This document shows positions 42,497 to 52,022 of a stretch of DNA of 64,000 nucleotides, piece by piece. The notes below the pieces were generated by a model. That model did not search any database, was not told the DNA's origin, and worked only from the letters and a program-made list of their open reading frames with translations. A program made the position numbers and the translations under genes. Source of the stretch: Thermasporomyces sp036564245 (GTDB lineage: Bacteria; Actinomycetota; Actinomycetes; Propionibacteriales; Actinopolymorphaceae); the NCBI GenBank assembly GCA_036564245.1, contig DATCKU010000043.1:120266-184265 (forward strand). Reading direction: 5' to 3'. The first letter of the stretch is position 1. Each line of letters begins with the position of its first letter.

Positions 42497-44455
42497 ATGA
42501 GACGCCTTTTCCTGGTTGGCGCCGTGACTGCCGTAGCGGCCTTGCCCGCCATCGCCACCACCGTTCACGCGTCGCCCTCGATGGGCGCGACGACCACCGC
42601 GAAGGTCGGCGCCGCGACGAACGTCGGTACCTCCACAAGCCGTGGCTCCTCGACCGGCATGGTCACCTTCGCCCTCACGAAGGCGGACGACCCAAGCCCG
42701 AGACGGCCGTTCACCCTCCGGCTGCATTGCGGCTCCTCGACGGTCGCGACGGCCACGCTGGTCGACCCGAGCCGGCGGACGCTGACTCGGGTGCACAAGG
42801 CCGTTGGGCGCACCTGCACGGTCCGGCACGAGACGAGGCGGATCCCCAAGCGGGTCGACGAGATCGCCTACACGATCCGTCGCGGCGCGGACGTCCTGGC
42901 CCGGCGCACGCTCTACTCCCGTGACGGGCGTGGCACGTCGACCGACTTCGTGGTCCCTGAAGGTGCCACCCGCATCGAGCTCGCGGTCGAGTCGTTGCCC
43001 AAGGGCCAGGTCGGCGTGCCGGTTCGGGCCATGGCGTTCAACATCTGGCGTGGTGGACTCCTGTCGGGCGCGCCAGGCGGTGCCGAGAACCGCGAGCAGC
43101 TCATCGAGTTCCTGCGCGCGGAAGACCCCGACATCCTGTTCCTCGTCGAGGTCGAGGGGTCCGGTGAAGAGATCCTCGAAGGGCTGAACGCCGGACGCCC
43201 CGGCACCTACAACGGGCTCATGGTCACGCGAGAACCAGGCCAGGCGGAGGGCGAGGACCGCCTCTGGCTCTACACCACGTTCGACATCGACAAGGTCTAC
43301 CCGGTGCGCAGCGGCGGGGACCTGACGTCGTTCAACTTCGGTGGCGCCCGGCTCGAGCTGCCGAACGGCACGTTCGTGAACGCGTTCTCCACGTGGCTCT
43401 ACCACGCGCCCAGCGCCATCGACCGGCTGAACCAGTCAGCGCTCGAGACCAGGCTCGGCATCCCTCGCACCTACACCGACCAGCAGATCGTCGACACCGA
43501 CCGCTCCCGGAGGCTGGGCATGGCGACGACGCTGCTGCAGCAGCGGCTGGCGGAGTACGTCGGCGACGACCCCTCACCGATCATCCTGGGAGGCGACTTC
43601 AACACCTTGTCGCACCTGGACTGGAGCGAGCGGTACGCCGACGTTCCCGGGCACGAAGGACTCGGGCTCGACTGGCCCGTGACGAGGCTGTTCAGCGAGG
43701 AGGGCTTCACCGACGTCTATCGCTACGCCCTTCCCGACGCGTCCCGCTACACCGGCGAGACGTGGAGTCCGGCGCTCGGCTTCGGCTATGCGCCGCTGCG
43801 CGTCGACTACGTCATGACACGCGGCGACGACGTGCGGGTGCTCGGTGCCCACACGGAGCGGCGGCGGCTGCCCCGGCACCGGGGGACGCCCCTGGACCAG
43901 ATGTACCCGTTCTACTCCGACCACGCGGCGGTCGTCACCGACCTGCTGATCCGTGGCGCCGGGCCAGGACCCGTTCGGGAGGCGGAGTACGACACGGCAC
44001 GCCCTGCCCCACAGTGGCCGGACGAGCCACCGGGGACGCCAGTCCCGCCGGCCGAGCTCAGCGCGACCGCGAGCAGCGAGAACGCAGGCTACGAGGCCTG
44101 GCGTGCGATCGACGGGGACTACATCACGATGTGGCACTCGGCGTGGGAGCCGGTCAAGGTCGAGAACCCGCACGACATCACGATCGACCTCGGCAGAGTG
44201 CGGACCCTCACGGCGCTGCGGTACCAGCCGCGCATCGTGAGCGTCGGCAACGGGATCATCGTCCGCGCGGTCCTGCAGGCGAGCACGGACGGCGTGACCT
44301 GGGAGGACGTCACGACCGTGACGTGGGAGCGCAACTTCTACCCCAAGGACGTCGAGTTGCACGGCCTCCGGGCGCGATACCTGCGGCTCCACGTGCTGAA
44401 CGGATCGGACGGCTTCTCCTCTGCCGCCGAGATCATCCCCTTCGAACGGAGGTGA
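42497..44455 (+). CDS. Secreted endonuclease/exonuclease/phosphatase-fold protein with a discoidin-like domain
   Basis: About 652 residues from ATG 42497 (open to 42416). A signal peptide (MRRLFLVGAVTAVAALPAIATTVHA) is followed by a Thr/Ser-rich and beta domain (25-175). The EEP core (about 178-500) has VRAMAFNIWRGG, PDILFLVEVEG, LGGDFNTLSHLDWSERY, and the C-terminal metal/His motif FYSDHAAVVTDLLI. The last 140 residues look like an F5/8-type C (CBM32-like) domain: ENAGYEAWRAIDGDYITMWHSAWE and a FSSAAEIIPFE end. EEP enzymes cleave phosphodiesters or phosphomonoesters, so a secreted phosphatase attached to glycans is plausible. The GH2 gene starts 4 bp later. Confidence 0.85.
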   Translation: MRRLFLVGAVTAVAALPAIATTVHASPSMGATTTAKVGAATNVGTSTSRGSSTGMVTFALTKADDPSPRRPFTLRLHCGSSTVATATLVDPSRRTLTRVHKAVGRTCTVRHETRRIPKRVDEIAYTIRRGADVLARRTLYSRDGRGTSTDFVVPEGATRIELAVESLPKGQVGVPVRAMAFNIWRGGLLSGAPGGAENREQLIEFLRAEDPDILFLVEVEGSGEEILEGLNAGRPGTYNGLMVTREPGQAEGEDRLWLYTTFDIDKVYPVRSGGDLTSFNFGGARLELPNGTFVNAFSTWLYHAPSAIDRLNQSALETRLGIPRTYTDQQIVDTDRSRRLGMATTLLQQRLAEYVGDDPSPIILGGDFNTLSHLDWSERYADVPGHEGLGLDWPVTRLFSEEGFTDVYRYALPDASRYTGETWSPALGFGYAPLRVDYVMTRGDDVRVLGAHTERRRLPRHRGTPLDQMYPFYSDHAAVVTDLLIRGAGPGPVREAEYDTARPAPQWPDEPPGTPVPPAELSATASSENAGYEAWRAIDGDYITMWHSAWEPVKVENPHDITIDLGRVRTLTALRYQPRIVSVGNGIIVRAVLQASTDGVTWEDVTTVTWERNFYPKDVELHGLRARYLRLHVLNGSDGFSSAAEIIPFERR

Positions 44456-44459
44456 CAGC

Positions 44460-47435
44460 GTGACGTCCGAGCTCGACCTGTCCGGGCGCTGGAGGTTCCG
44501 ACTCGACCCGGACGGCATCGGTCGCGCCGCGGGTTGGTGGCGGGAGACGCTTCCCGACCCGATCGAGCTTCCCGGCTCGCTCCAAGCCCAGGGGTACGGC
44601 GAGGAGGTCACGGCCGAGACCCGCTGGATGGCGAGCCGGGGCGAGACACCCTCCCGGTTCCCGGCCTGGGAAACCCATCCGATGTACGCGAGGTATCGCG
44701 AGCCCGGCCACGTGACGTTCCCGTACTGGCTCCAACCGCGCCGGCACTACGTCGGTGAGGCGTGGTACCAGCGGGACATCTCGATCCCCGACTCCTGGCG
44801 CGGCCGCCGCGTCGTCCTCGTTCTCGAACGCTGTCACTGGACGAGCCGGGTCTGGGTCGACGATCGGGAGGTGGGGACCGGCGAGAGTCTGAGCACGCCG
44901 CACACCTTCGACCTCACCGGTCTCGAGCCCGGGACCCGTCGACTCACCATCTGCGTCGACAACCGGCTCGCGTACCCGATCGGGATCGACTCGAGCAGCG
45001 TCACCGACCACACCCAGACCGCGTGGAACGGAATCGTCGGGAGGATCGCACTCGAGGCGACCGATCTCATCTGGCTGGCCGACGTGCAGGTCCACGCCGC
45101 TCCGAAGAACGTGGGCTTCATGGTCGAGGTCGGCAACGCGACGGGACGGTCCGCGACCGGCACCCTCACGGTGTCGTTCGGCGGTGGAACGCTCGACACT
45201 GATGCGGCTGACGACAGCGAGGACACTGCCGCGAGCGAGGCCGGGCCGGTGTCCCGCGAGGTCGAGGTCGCGGTCGGGGCAGAGGGCACGACCAGGGTCT
45301 CGGTAGACCTTTCGCTCCCGACAAGGCCGCGCCAGTGGGACGAGTTCAGTCCTGCGCTCCACGACATCGAGGTGCGGCTGGAGGTCGTCGAGGAGGGCGA
45401 CGGCGATGCCAACGAGCCGGACCATACGCCGGGCGATACAACCTCCGGCCGCACAACACCGACGTCCGCGTCCACGACCTCCGAGGCCACGGTGCCGCCT
45501 TCGTGTGCTCACACCTCGACCTGGCGGGGACGCGTCGGGATTCGTGAGTTCGCGGCGCACGGCACGCGGTTCGCGGTCAACGGGCGGCCGGCATTCCTCC
45601 GCGGAACCGTGGAGTGCTGCGTCTTCCCGCGGCACGGCTACCCAGCCACCGACCTCGCCACGTGGCGCGAGATCATGGCGAAGGTCCGCGAGTACGGTCT
45701 CAACCACGTGCGCTTCCACTCGTGGTGCCCGCCGGAGGCGGCGTTCCAGGCGGCCGACGAGGCGGGTGTCTACCTGCACGCGGAGTGCCCGCTCTGGGCG
45801 ACTGCGGACGACCCAGGGCTGCAGGAGTACCTGCGTCGCGAGGCCGAGCGGATCCTCCGCGCCTACGGCAACCATCCGTCGTTCGTGATGTTCGGTCTCG
45901 GCAACGAGTCGTACGCGGACAAGGCGTACCTGCAGCCGCTGCTGGAGAGCTGGAAACGTGACCGACGCAGGCTCTACACCGGACCCGCCAACGACAACCA
46001 GAGCCTCATCGAGGCGTACGACTACTACATCGCGGTCCACCTCGAGGGTGAACGGGTGCGGACGCAGATGGGGTGGCCACCCGCACCGTTCGACAGCTGG
46101 TCCGTATCCCGTCCGCCGTCTACCACGTCGGACTACCGGGCGGCGGTCGGCTCCTATCCCAAGCCACTCGTCTCGCACGAGGTCGGCCAGCGGTGCGCCT
46201 ATCCCGATCCGGCGTGGGCGGCGGCGTACGACGGGTCTCTTCGCCCGGGCTACCTGGAGATCGCCCGAGACCAGCTCGCCGCGCACGGTCTTGCCGACCA
46301 GGTTGCCGACTTCGTGCGTGCCTCAGGGGAGTGGCAGGTCGAGCAGTACAAGGAAGAGATCGAGGCGGCGCTCCGCACGCCGGGCTTCGGTGGCTTCCAG
46401 CTCTTGCAGCTCAACGACTTCCCCGGCCAGGGCACGGCGTTGGTCGGTGTCCTCGATGCGTTCTGGAAGGAGAAGGGGTACGTCACGGCGGCGCGGTGGC
46501 GGGAGTTCTGCGACGCCACCGTCCCCCTCGTCCGCATGCCGAAGCGGGTGTGGACCGACGGGGAAACCCTGCACGCGGACGTCGAGGTGGCGCACTTCGG
46601 ACCGGCACCGCTTCCGCCCGGGCGCGCTCGCTACGAGGTGCGGGGGCCCGACGGCGGCGTCGTCGTCACCGGCGAGGTCAGCCACGGACAGCTGGAGACG
46701 GGTGAGCTCCACCGGCTCGGGGATCTCGCCGTTCCACTCGCAGGCCTCGACCAGCCAGCGACCTACGAGCTGGTCGTCGACGTCGACGGTCACCGCAACC
46801 GCTGGCACTTCTGGGTGTATCCCCGCACGCTCCCGCCAGCACCGGCGGACGTCCTCGTCGCTCGCCGCCTTGACGACGAGACGCTCTCGCGCCTGGAGGC
46901 GGGTGCGTCAGTCCTGCTCCTGCCGCATGAGGCCCTTCCGCCTGACGCGTCGCCGCGGCACGGGCAGTGCTTCACGAGCTCGTTCTGGAATGCGCCCTGG
47001 ACCGACGGCGGGTCGACCGAGACGCTCGGGATCCTCGTCGCCACCGACCATCCGGCACTCGCCGCCTTCCCGACCGCTCGCCATACGACGTGGCAGTGGC
47101 ACGAGCTGCTGACGCACACCCGGCCGCTCCTGCTCGAGGGCTGGGGTGTCGCCGAGCCCTGGCCACGAGGTGACCGTCCCGTCGTGGCAGCGATCGACGA
47201 CTGGAACACGAACCGCCGACTGGCGCTCGTGGTCGAGGCCCGGGTGGGTCGCGGGCGGGTCCTCGTCGCGGCCTTGGACCTCACGACCGACCTCGACCGC
47301 CGGGTGGTCGCCCGCCAACTGCGGCACAGCCTGCTCCGCTACCTGAGCAGCGAGCCCTCGGAAGCGAAGGTCACCGTGACCGCGGAGCAGCTCCGGGCGC
47401 TGCTTCAGCGCTGGGCCGAAACCACGGCTGTGTGA
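44460..47435 (+). CDS. Glycoside hydrolase family 2-like enzyme
   Basis: A 991-residue protein. Domains: jelly-roll sugar-binding (about 1-200, LDLSGRWRFRLDPDG, YVGEAWYQRDISIPDSWRG, LERCHWTSRVWVDD), Ig-like (200-370), (beta/alpha)8 barrel (370-720) and a C-terminal beta region. The acid/base Glu is in VMFGLGNESYADK, and the nucleophile candidate is the Glu in PLVSHEVGQ. GH2 covers beta-galactosidase, mannosidase and glucuronidase activities, and the substrate here is unknown. No signal peptide is present. GTG 44460 follows GGAGG closely. A Ser/Thr-rich segment around residues 320-355 interrupts the Ig-like domain. It is coupled to the EEP gene. Confidence 0.88.
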   Translation: MTSELDLSGRWRFRLDPDGIGRAAGWWRETLPDPIELPGSLQAQGYGEEVTAETRWMASRGETPSRFPAWETHPMYARYREPGHVTFPYWLQPRRHYVGEAWYQRDISIPDSWRGRRVVLVLERCHWTSRVWVDDREVGTGESLSTPHTFDLTGLEPGTRRLTICVDNRLAYPIGIDSSSVTDHTQTAWNGIVGRIALEATDLIWLADVQVHAAPKNVGFMVEVGNATGRSATGTLTVSFGGGTLDTDAADDSEDTAASEAGPVSREVEVAVGAEGTTRVSVDLSLPTRPRQWDEFSPALHDIEVRLEVVEEGDGDANEPDHTPGDTTSGRTTPTSASTTSEATVPPSCAHTSTWRGRVGIREFAAHGTRFAVNGRPAFLRGTVECCVFPRHGYPATDLATWREIMAKVREYGLNHVRFHSWCPPEAAFQAADEAGVYLHAECPLWATADDPGLQEYLRREAERILRAYGNHPSFVMFGLGNESYADKAYLQPLLESWKRDRRRLYTGPANDNQSLIEAYDYYIAVHLEGERVRTQMGWPPAPFDSWSVSRPPSTTSDYRAAVGSYPKPLVSHEVGQRCAYPDPAWAAAYDGSLRPGYLEIARDQLAAHGLADQVADFVRASGEWQVEQYKEEIEAALRTPGFGGFQLLQLNDFPGQGTALVGVLDAFWKEKGYVTAARWREFCDATVPLVRMPKRVWTDGETLHADVEVAHFGPAPLPPGRARYEVRGPDGGVVVTGEVSHGQLETGELHRLGDLAVPLAGLDQPATYELVVDVDGHRNRWHFWVYPRTLPPAPADVLVARRLDDETLSRLEAGASVLLLPHEALPPDASPRHGQCFTSSFWNAPWTDGGSTETLGILVATDHPALAAFPTARHTTWQWHELLTHTRPLLLEGWGVAEPWPRGDRPVVAAIDDWNTNRRLALVVEARVGRGRVLVAALDLTTDLDRRVVARQLRHSLLRYLSSEPSEAKVTVTAEQLRALLQRWAETTAV

Positions 47436-47670
47436 CGGGACGAGCATGCTCTCCACGCCTGCATCGTGGCGTGTGGGCGTGGACGAGCAACGCGCGCTTG
47501 ACAGCTCGTACAGCAGCCACTCAGCCACCGTGCAGCAGACGACCTGCCAGGCTGCCATTCGTTGGTGCCCACTGGCCGGCTGCGGTCGCGTGCCGGCAGA
47601 ACCGGTGTCACTACGACGGTCGACGTGCATCGTGGACTACAGCACACTTCCATACCAGTTCGGTCTTCTC

Positions 47671-50394
47671 ATGCCCAACCCAGTGATCGAGCCCAATGAC
47701 CAGGCGCGGCGGGTCTTCGCCACCCACGGCCTGTGCCGGCACCTCCTGTGGCGAGTGCACACCCATCGACGTCGCCCCACATCCACGCGTCGGCGATCCC
47801 TTGCTGCGCGGGCCGTGACAGTCGGGCTCACCGTGCTCGCGGTTGCTGCCACGACCGCTGCGCTTCCTGCTCGCGACGATCACTCCGCGTCAAGCACAGC
47901 TCCGACTTCTTCGGGCGCCGCACCGACTTCTGGCGAGCTCGAGCAGACCGGCCCTGACCAACAGCGCTGGTCGAGCGTTCCGGGTAGCCGGATCGTGCTC
48001 AACCCGTACGACTTCAACTCCCCGCTGACGCCGGTCCAGCAAAGCACGGGACCGCAGCTACCGCTCAGCGCTGGCTACTACGCAGCCGACGAAGCCAACG
48101 TCGCTCGCGACATCGTGGAGGTCTACCAACGACCTGCCGGCGATCCACCGCCGCCTGACATCGACGTCGGATTCCATGACGACTTCGTCACGCTCGACCC
48201 TGCGTGGGTACCTGAGCCGGGTGTGGAGCCCACGACGGTCGATGAGGCGCTGCATCTCCACCTCGCCGCCGACGCCCCGAACGCCTGGGGCGCCTTGAGC
48301 CGAGAGGTCACACTCGACGTCGACACCCATCAGCAGGTGCAGATCACGGTGACGAGTGCCGAAGCCGCGTGGGCGTTGAAGGTCAACGATGGGACGCAGC
48401 CGGTCGACACGACGCTGCAGGGTGACACCCATCAGGTGGGCACGTTCACCTACGACCTGGCCGCCGCAACGGGCTGGACGGGAACGAAGACGTTCCAGCT
48501 CAAGCTCTTCGCCGTGGGACGCGGCGCGACGCTGGTCGTGGACGATGTGCGGATCCAGTCCGAACCGGTGCCGTGGCTGCAGTCCGCCGAGTCGTTCACG
48601 ACGAGCTGGCTGCCGCACAGCCTGCCGTTCGACGCGTCGTACGCCAACGGCTCCCACCTCACTGGTCAGGACGTCTTCTACGACAAGCAGAGCGTCATCC
48701 GGGAGCTCACGTTTGCCGGTCTGCCGGCCGACGGATCGGCGATCCAGATTGCGGGAGCGTACTCAGGCGCGGTGAGCTTCGACAGCGCTCGACGTACGGT
48801 GACGATCTCCCATGCCACCTACCGCTACGCGATTGCGGTCCCGGCAGCCGAGGCTCGGATCGACTACTACGCCAGCCGAAACGACCTCATCGCGGGCGGA
48901 CCGACCGTGCCCGAGCCTTCACCTACCGGCTTCTGGGCGCTGACCATCACACCGGATGCGAAGACGTTCACGACGCAAGTCGGCGTGGGCTTTGCCGCCG
49001 CAGCAGAACCCGTCGAGGCGGCTGCTCGGCGGGCCCGCGAGGCGGCACGTGCCCGGCCCGGGAGCGCGTCGGCGCGGTGGGAGCGGTTCTGGGACAACCA
49101 GCTCGCCACCGTGCCGCACCCGCAGGACTACACGATCCGAGCCGTGAACGACAAAGGCGTGACAGCGGCGCAGGTGCGGGCGGCGTACTACCGCGCCTGG
49201 GTCTTCCTGCTCGCCGACGTCCTCCCGCCCGAACCCGAGGTTGGCTACGCCTATCCGCAACTCGCCACCGGAAAACCGTCGATGTGGAACTACGGAGCCG
49301 AAGGCGCTCGGGCGTCGGCGTCGTGGGACGCCTTGATGGGTATGCAGTACCTGGCGTACGTCGATCCCACGACGGCCTGGCGTGCCTTCACCGGGCTCAT
49401 GACGCTGGTGGACGACGACGGCATGCTGGGTGGTGAAAGCCTGCCGAGTCGGAAGGCCCAGACGGCATGGATCCTCTACGTCCTGACCGGCGACAAGGCG
49501 CGGCTGCAGGCGATCTATCCGGCATTGCGTCGGCACCTGCTGTGGGCACGGGAGAACCCACGCTGGATCTTCGGTGACCATGACGACCCGAACGAGCGAG
49601 ACGCGGAGTTCGTCGTGTCGCTGCTCGTGGACTTCGGGTACGCGAAACGGATCGCTGCGACGTTGCAGAAACCGAACGAGGTGGCGTTCTGGCAGAACCA
49701 GTACGACACGTTCTTCGACGACTATCTGCGGTGGTTCTGGGAGACTCCGACGTCCGAACCACGGCAGTACTACTTCCTCGACACCGGCCAGGAAAGCCCA
49801 GGGAACACCTTGTGGGTCACGACCGGCCTGCATCTTCCGACGATCAGCGGGGACTACCGTGCCGGTCTGCTGAGCCGGTTCCACAACACGTACGACCCGG
49901 CAGCGAACCTCGCGGGCTTCGGGTTTCCGAACATCAAAGCACCCGACGTCACGTACACGACGTACGGCCTTCTGGAGCAGGGGTTGCCTGAAGAAGCGAC
50001 CGGCCTTACCGAGATCGTCCTGCGCGACATGGTGCGTGCCGGTGAGTACGCCGAGGTCTACCAACCCGGACCGGAGGGCCCTGAGGGCAAGGGTGTACGC
50101 CCGTCGCTCTTCGGCGCCGTCAACGTCATCGACTCGGTGTGGTTGCGCAACGGCTACCGGATGGATGCCGGTGACCCACGGTTCGTCCTGCTGGACGTGT
50201 CCGGCAGCGAGCAAGAAGGGATCGACGGTCTGCGGCTGCAGGGTCGCACGTTGCACGTTCGCGCAGATGCTGAGCGCGAGCAGGTCGTGCTGTCCGGCAG
50301 TCTCATCCGTGGTCGGCCGGAATGCAGGGTCGTGTCCACGCCGATCGGAACGACCGTACCGCTGCCCGCCGGATGCGCCACGGTGGACTGGTGA
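47671..50394 (+). CDS. Secreted (alpha/alpha)6-barrel glycosidase-like protein
   Basis: About 907 residues if started at ATG 47671; a GTG at 47755 would also fit, and the frame is open from 47446. An Arg-rich stretch then AVTVGLTVLAVAATTAALPA form a long signal/anchor, followed by a Ser/Thr-rich linker. A beta-sandwich domain spans about 130-480. The C-terminal half (about 550-850) is helical with YPQLATGKPSMWNYGAEGARASASWDALMGMQYL, LVDDDGMLGGESLPSRKAQTAWI, and FLDTGQESPGNTLWVTTGLH, in the style of six-hairpin glycosidases (GH63/GH78-like folds). The exact family is not recognised. No Shine-Dalgarno decides the start. Confidence 0.7.
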   Translation: MPNPVIEPNDQARRVFATHGLCRHLLWRVHTHRRRPTSTRRRSLAARAVTVGLTVLAVAATTAALPARDDHSASSTAPTSSGAAPTSGELEQTGPDQQRWSSVPGSRIVLNPYDFNSPLTPVQQSTGPQLPLSAGYYAADEANVARDIVEVYQRPAGDPPPPDIDVGFHDDFVTLDPAWVPEPGVEPTTVDEALHLHLAADAPNAWGALSREVTLDVDTHQQVQITVTSAEAAWALKVNDGTQPVDTTLQGDTHQVGTFTYDLAAATGWTGTKTFQLKLFAVGRGATLVVDDVRIQSEPVPWLQSAESFTTSWLPHSLPFDASYANGSHLTGQDVFYDKQSVIRELTFAGLPADGSAIQIAGAYSGAVSFDSARRTVTISHATYRYAIAVPAAEARIDYYASRNDLIAGGPTVPEPSPTGFWALTITPDAKTFTTQVGVGFAAAAEPVEAAARRAREAARARPGSASARWERFWDNQLATVPHPQDYTIRAVNDKGVTAAQVRAAYYRAWVFLLADVLPPEPEVGYAYPQLATGKPSMWNYGAEGARASASWDALMGMQYLAYVDPTTAWRAFTGLMTLVDDDGMLGGESLPSRKAQTAWILYVLTGDKARLQAIYPALRRHLLWARENPRWIFGDHDDPNERDAEFVVSLLVDFGYAKRIAATLQKPNEVAFWQNQYDTFFDDYLRWFWETPTSEPRQYYFLDTGQESPGNTLWVTTGLHLPTISGDYRAGLLSRFHNTYDPAANLAGFGFPNIKAPDVTYTTYGLLEQGLPEEATGLTEIVLRDMVRAGEYAEVYQPGPEGPEGKGVRPSLFGAVNVIDSVWLRNGYRMDAGDPRFVLLDVSGSEQEGIDGLRLQGRTLHVRADAEREQVVLSGSLIRGRPECRVVSTPIGTTVPLPAGCATVDW

Positions 50395-50441
50395 CGCGCA
50401 TCGGGAATGGGTGAGGTGGACATGCGAAGGACTGAAGGACC

Positions 50442-51323
50442 ATGACGATCACAGCAGCTGAGTTCCTCGACCAACACGCCGATCTGCTTCCAACCGAAGA
50501 TGACGTGGCCTTCTACCGGGAGCACGGCTACTGGATCTCGCGGCCGATCCTTCCGCCGTCCGTCCTCGACGCCGCCGAGCGCGGGATGGAGCGCTTCTAT
50601 GCCGGCGACTACGACCGACGGTTGCCTGACGGGAGTCTGCCGGACGGCTGGCGGCCGGAGCACGGCAACGTGCTGCGGAAGAACGACTACTCCTCACTTC
50701 TCGTGGACGAGCTCGCCTCGTTGGTGCGGCATCCGTTGATCGCTGCATGCGCGGCCAAGCTGTGCGGTGCTCGCGAGATCCGGCTCTGGCACGATCAGCT
50801 GCTCTACAAGCCGAGCGAGAAGATCCTGCCTGAGTCGGGAAAGGTCAACGTCGGTTGGCACACCGACCGGCAGTACTGGCGCGTGTGCTCGAGCACGCAG
50901 ATGCTGACCGCGTGGGTGCCGTTCCACGATGTCGGTGAGCGGGAGGGCTCGGTGTCGTTCGTCGTGGGCAGTCATCTGTGGGAGGACGACGTCGTGCTCG
51001 ACTTCTTCAACCCCGATCTGTCCACGCTCGACACTGTACGCGCCACCCATGACGTGGAGGTTGTCGTCGCCGAGATCCCGCGCGGAGCGATGAGCTTCCA
51101 TCACTGCCGTACCGTGCACGGCAGCGGCCCGAACACGAGCGACCAGCCGCGGCGGTCGATGGCGATCCACATGCAGCCCGGGGACAACCACCACGTCCGG
51201 GACGGGCTGCCCGACGAGATCGCCTTTCACCCGAACGACAGATACGTCCGGCGCACCAGCGACGGCCGCCCCGACTACACCGACCCAGCGGTGTGTCCCC
51301 GACTCTGGCCACCGGTTGCGTGA
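50442..51323 (+). CDS. Phytanoyl-CoA dioxygenase (PhyH)-like protein
   Basis: A 293-residue Fe(II)/2-oxoglutarate dioxygenase-like protein. The iron-binding HxD is in VGWHTDRQYW near residue 138, and the distal His plus 2-oxoglutarate-binding Arg are in SFHHCRTVHGSGPN and QPRRSMAIHMQPG (about 220-250). DVAFYREHGYWISRPILP at the N-terminus is typical. Family members hydroxylate diverse small molecules. The substrate is unknown; the gene starts 47 bp after the barrel-enzyme gene and is on the same strand, so co-transcription is likely. Confidence 0.88.
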   Translation: MTITAAEFLDQHADLLPTEDDVAFYREHGYWISRPILPPSVLDAAERGMERFYAGDYDRRLPDGSLPDGWRPEHGNVLRKNDYSSLLVDELASLVRHPLIAACAAKLCGAREIRLWHDQLLYKPSEKILPESGKVNVGWHTDRQYWRVCSSTQMLTAWVPFHDVGEREGSVSFVVGSHLWEDDVVLDFFNPDLSTLDTVRATHDVEVVVAEIPRGAMSFHHCRTVHGSGPNTSDQPRRSMAIHMQPGDNHHVRDGLPDEIAFHPNDRYVRRTSDGRPDYTDPAVCPRLWPPVA

Positions 51324-51463
51324 TGGCAGCTGGGCGCCATGCGCGTGGCGCCCCGAGCCGCACAGTGGTCGGCGACCAACACTCCTCGCCGCCCCAGTGT
51401 GCCATGACGGACGGCTTTGCCCCGCCCAGTCACCGTTCTCCAGCTCATCGAGTCACCCGAGAA

Positions 51464-51523
51464 ACGGCTGAACAGCCACCAGCGATCCGGCGTAGTTGAT
51501 GGCGAGGATCGCCGTTCAGCCGT
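51464..51523. repeat. Long-range inverted repeat with a nested hairpin
   Basis: ACGGCTGAAC (51464-51473) is repeated in inverse as GTTCAGCCGT (51514-51523), with 40 bp between. Immediately next to the right arm GGCGA...TCGCC (51501-51513) forms a 5-bp hairpin with a 3-base loop. It lies in the 252-bp gap before the lipoprotein gene and may be a terminator or a regulatory site. Confidence 0.45.
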
Positions 51524-51575
51524 CGCCCTCGTCGAGGCGCCACGGCTTGGTCGGCGCTGACATGAGGAGACATTC

Positions 51576-52022
51576 ATGAGGAAATCGGTCAATCTGCTGG
51601 GATCGCTCGCCGCCCTCGCGGTGCTCACAGCAGCATGCGCCGGCACCGATACCACCACCGACACCACGAGTGATGCGGCGAGCAGCCAGGAGGGGATCAC
51701 CGTCATGTCGCCGAAAGACGGCGCATCGGTGTCGGTGCCGTTCACCTTGAGGTTCGACGCCGGCGACATCGGCCCGGAGGAGACCGGGAAGGATCACGTT
51801 CACGTCTTCGTCGACGGTCAGGAGAACGACTACCAGGTCGTGACCGAGAACCAGTTCAAGATCGACGGCCTCTCCGAAGGAGAGCACACGATCACCATCA
51901 CGAAGCAGCACGCCGACCATTCGCCCACTGGCGAGGAGGCCGAGCTCACCGTCAATGTGACGAACGGGTCGGTCGACACCTCCGGTGGTGGTACGAACGA
52001 GCGTCCGGACTATGGCTACTGA
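51576..52022 (+). CDS. Small lipoprotein, DUF4399-like
   Basis: A 148-residue protein with a lipoprotein signal peptide (MRKSVNLLGSLAALAVLTAAC; lipobox LTAAC), then a Thr/Asp/Ser-rich linker. The domain at about 42-130 has VMSPKDGASVSVPFTLRFDAG, KDHVHVFVDGQ and LSEGEHTITITKQHADHSP, which resembles the DUF4399 beta-sandwich with conserved His residues. GAGGAG precedes the ATG at a good distance. It overlaps the following cytochrome b-like gene by 11 bp, which suggests a membrane redox pair; His residues could bind metal. Confidence 0.78.
   Translation: MRKSVNLLGSLAALAVLTAACAGTDTTTDTTSDAASSQEGITVMSPKDGASVSVPFTLRFDAGDIGPEETGKDHVHVFVDGQENDYQVVTENQFKIDGLSEGEHTITITKQHADHSPTGEEAELTVNVTNGSVDTSGGGTNERPDYGY

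Noticed and set aside
45406..45560. Possible compensated frameshift in the GH2 gene around the Ser/Thr-rich segment
   Set aside because: The alternative frames give no better GH2-like sequence, so an ordinary low-complexity insertion is simpler.
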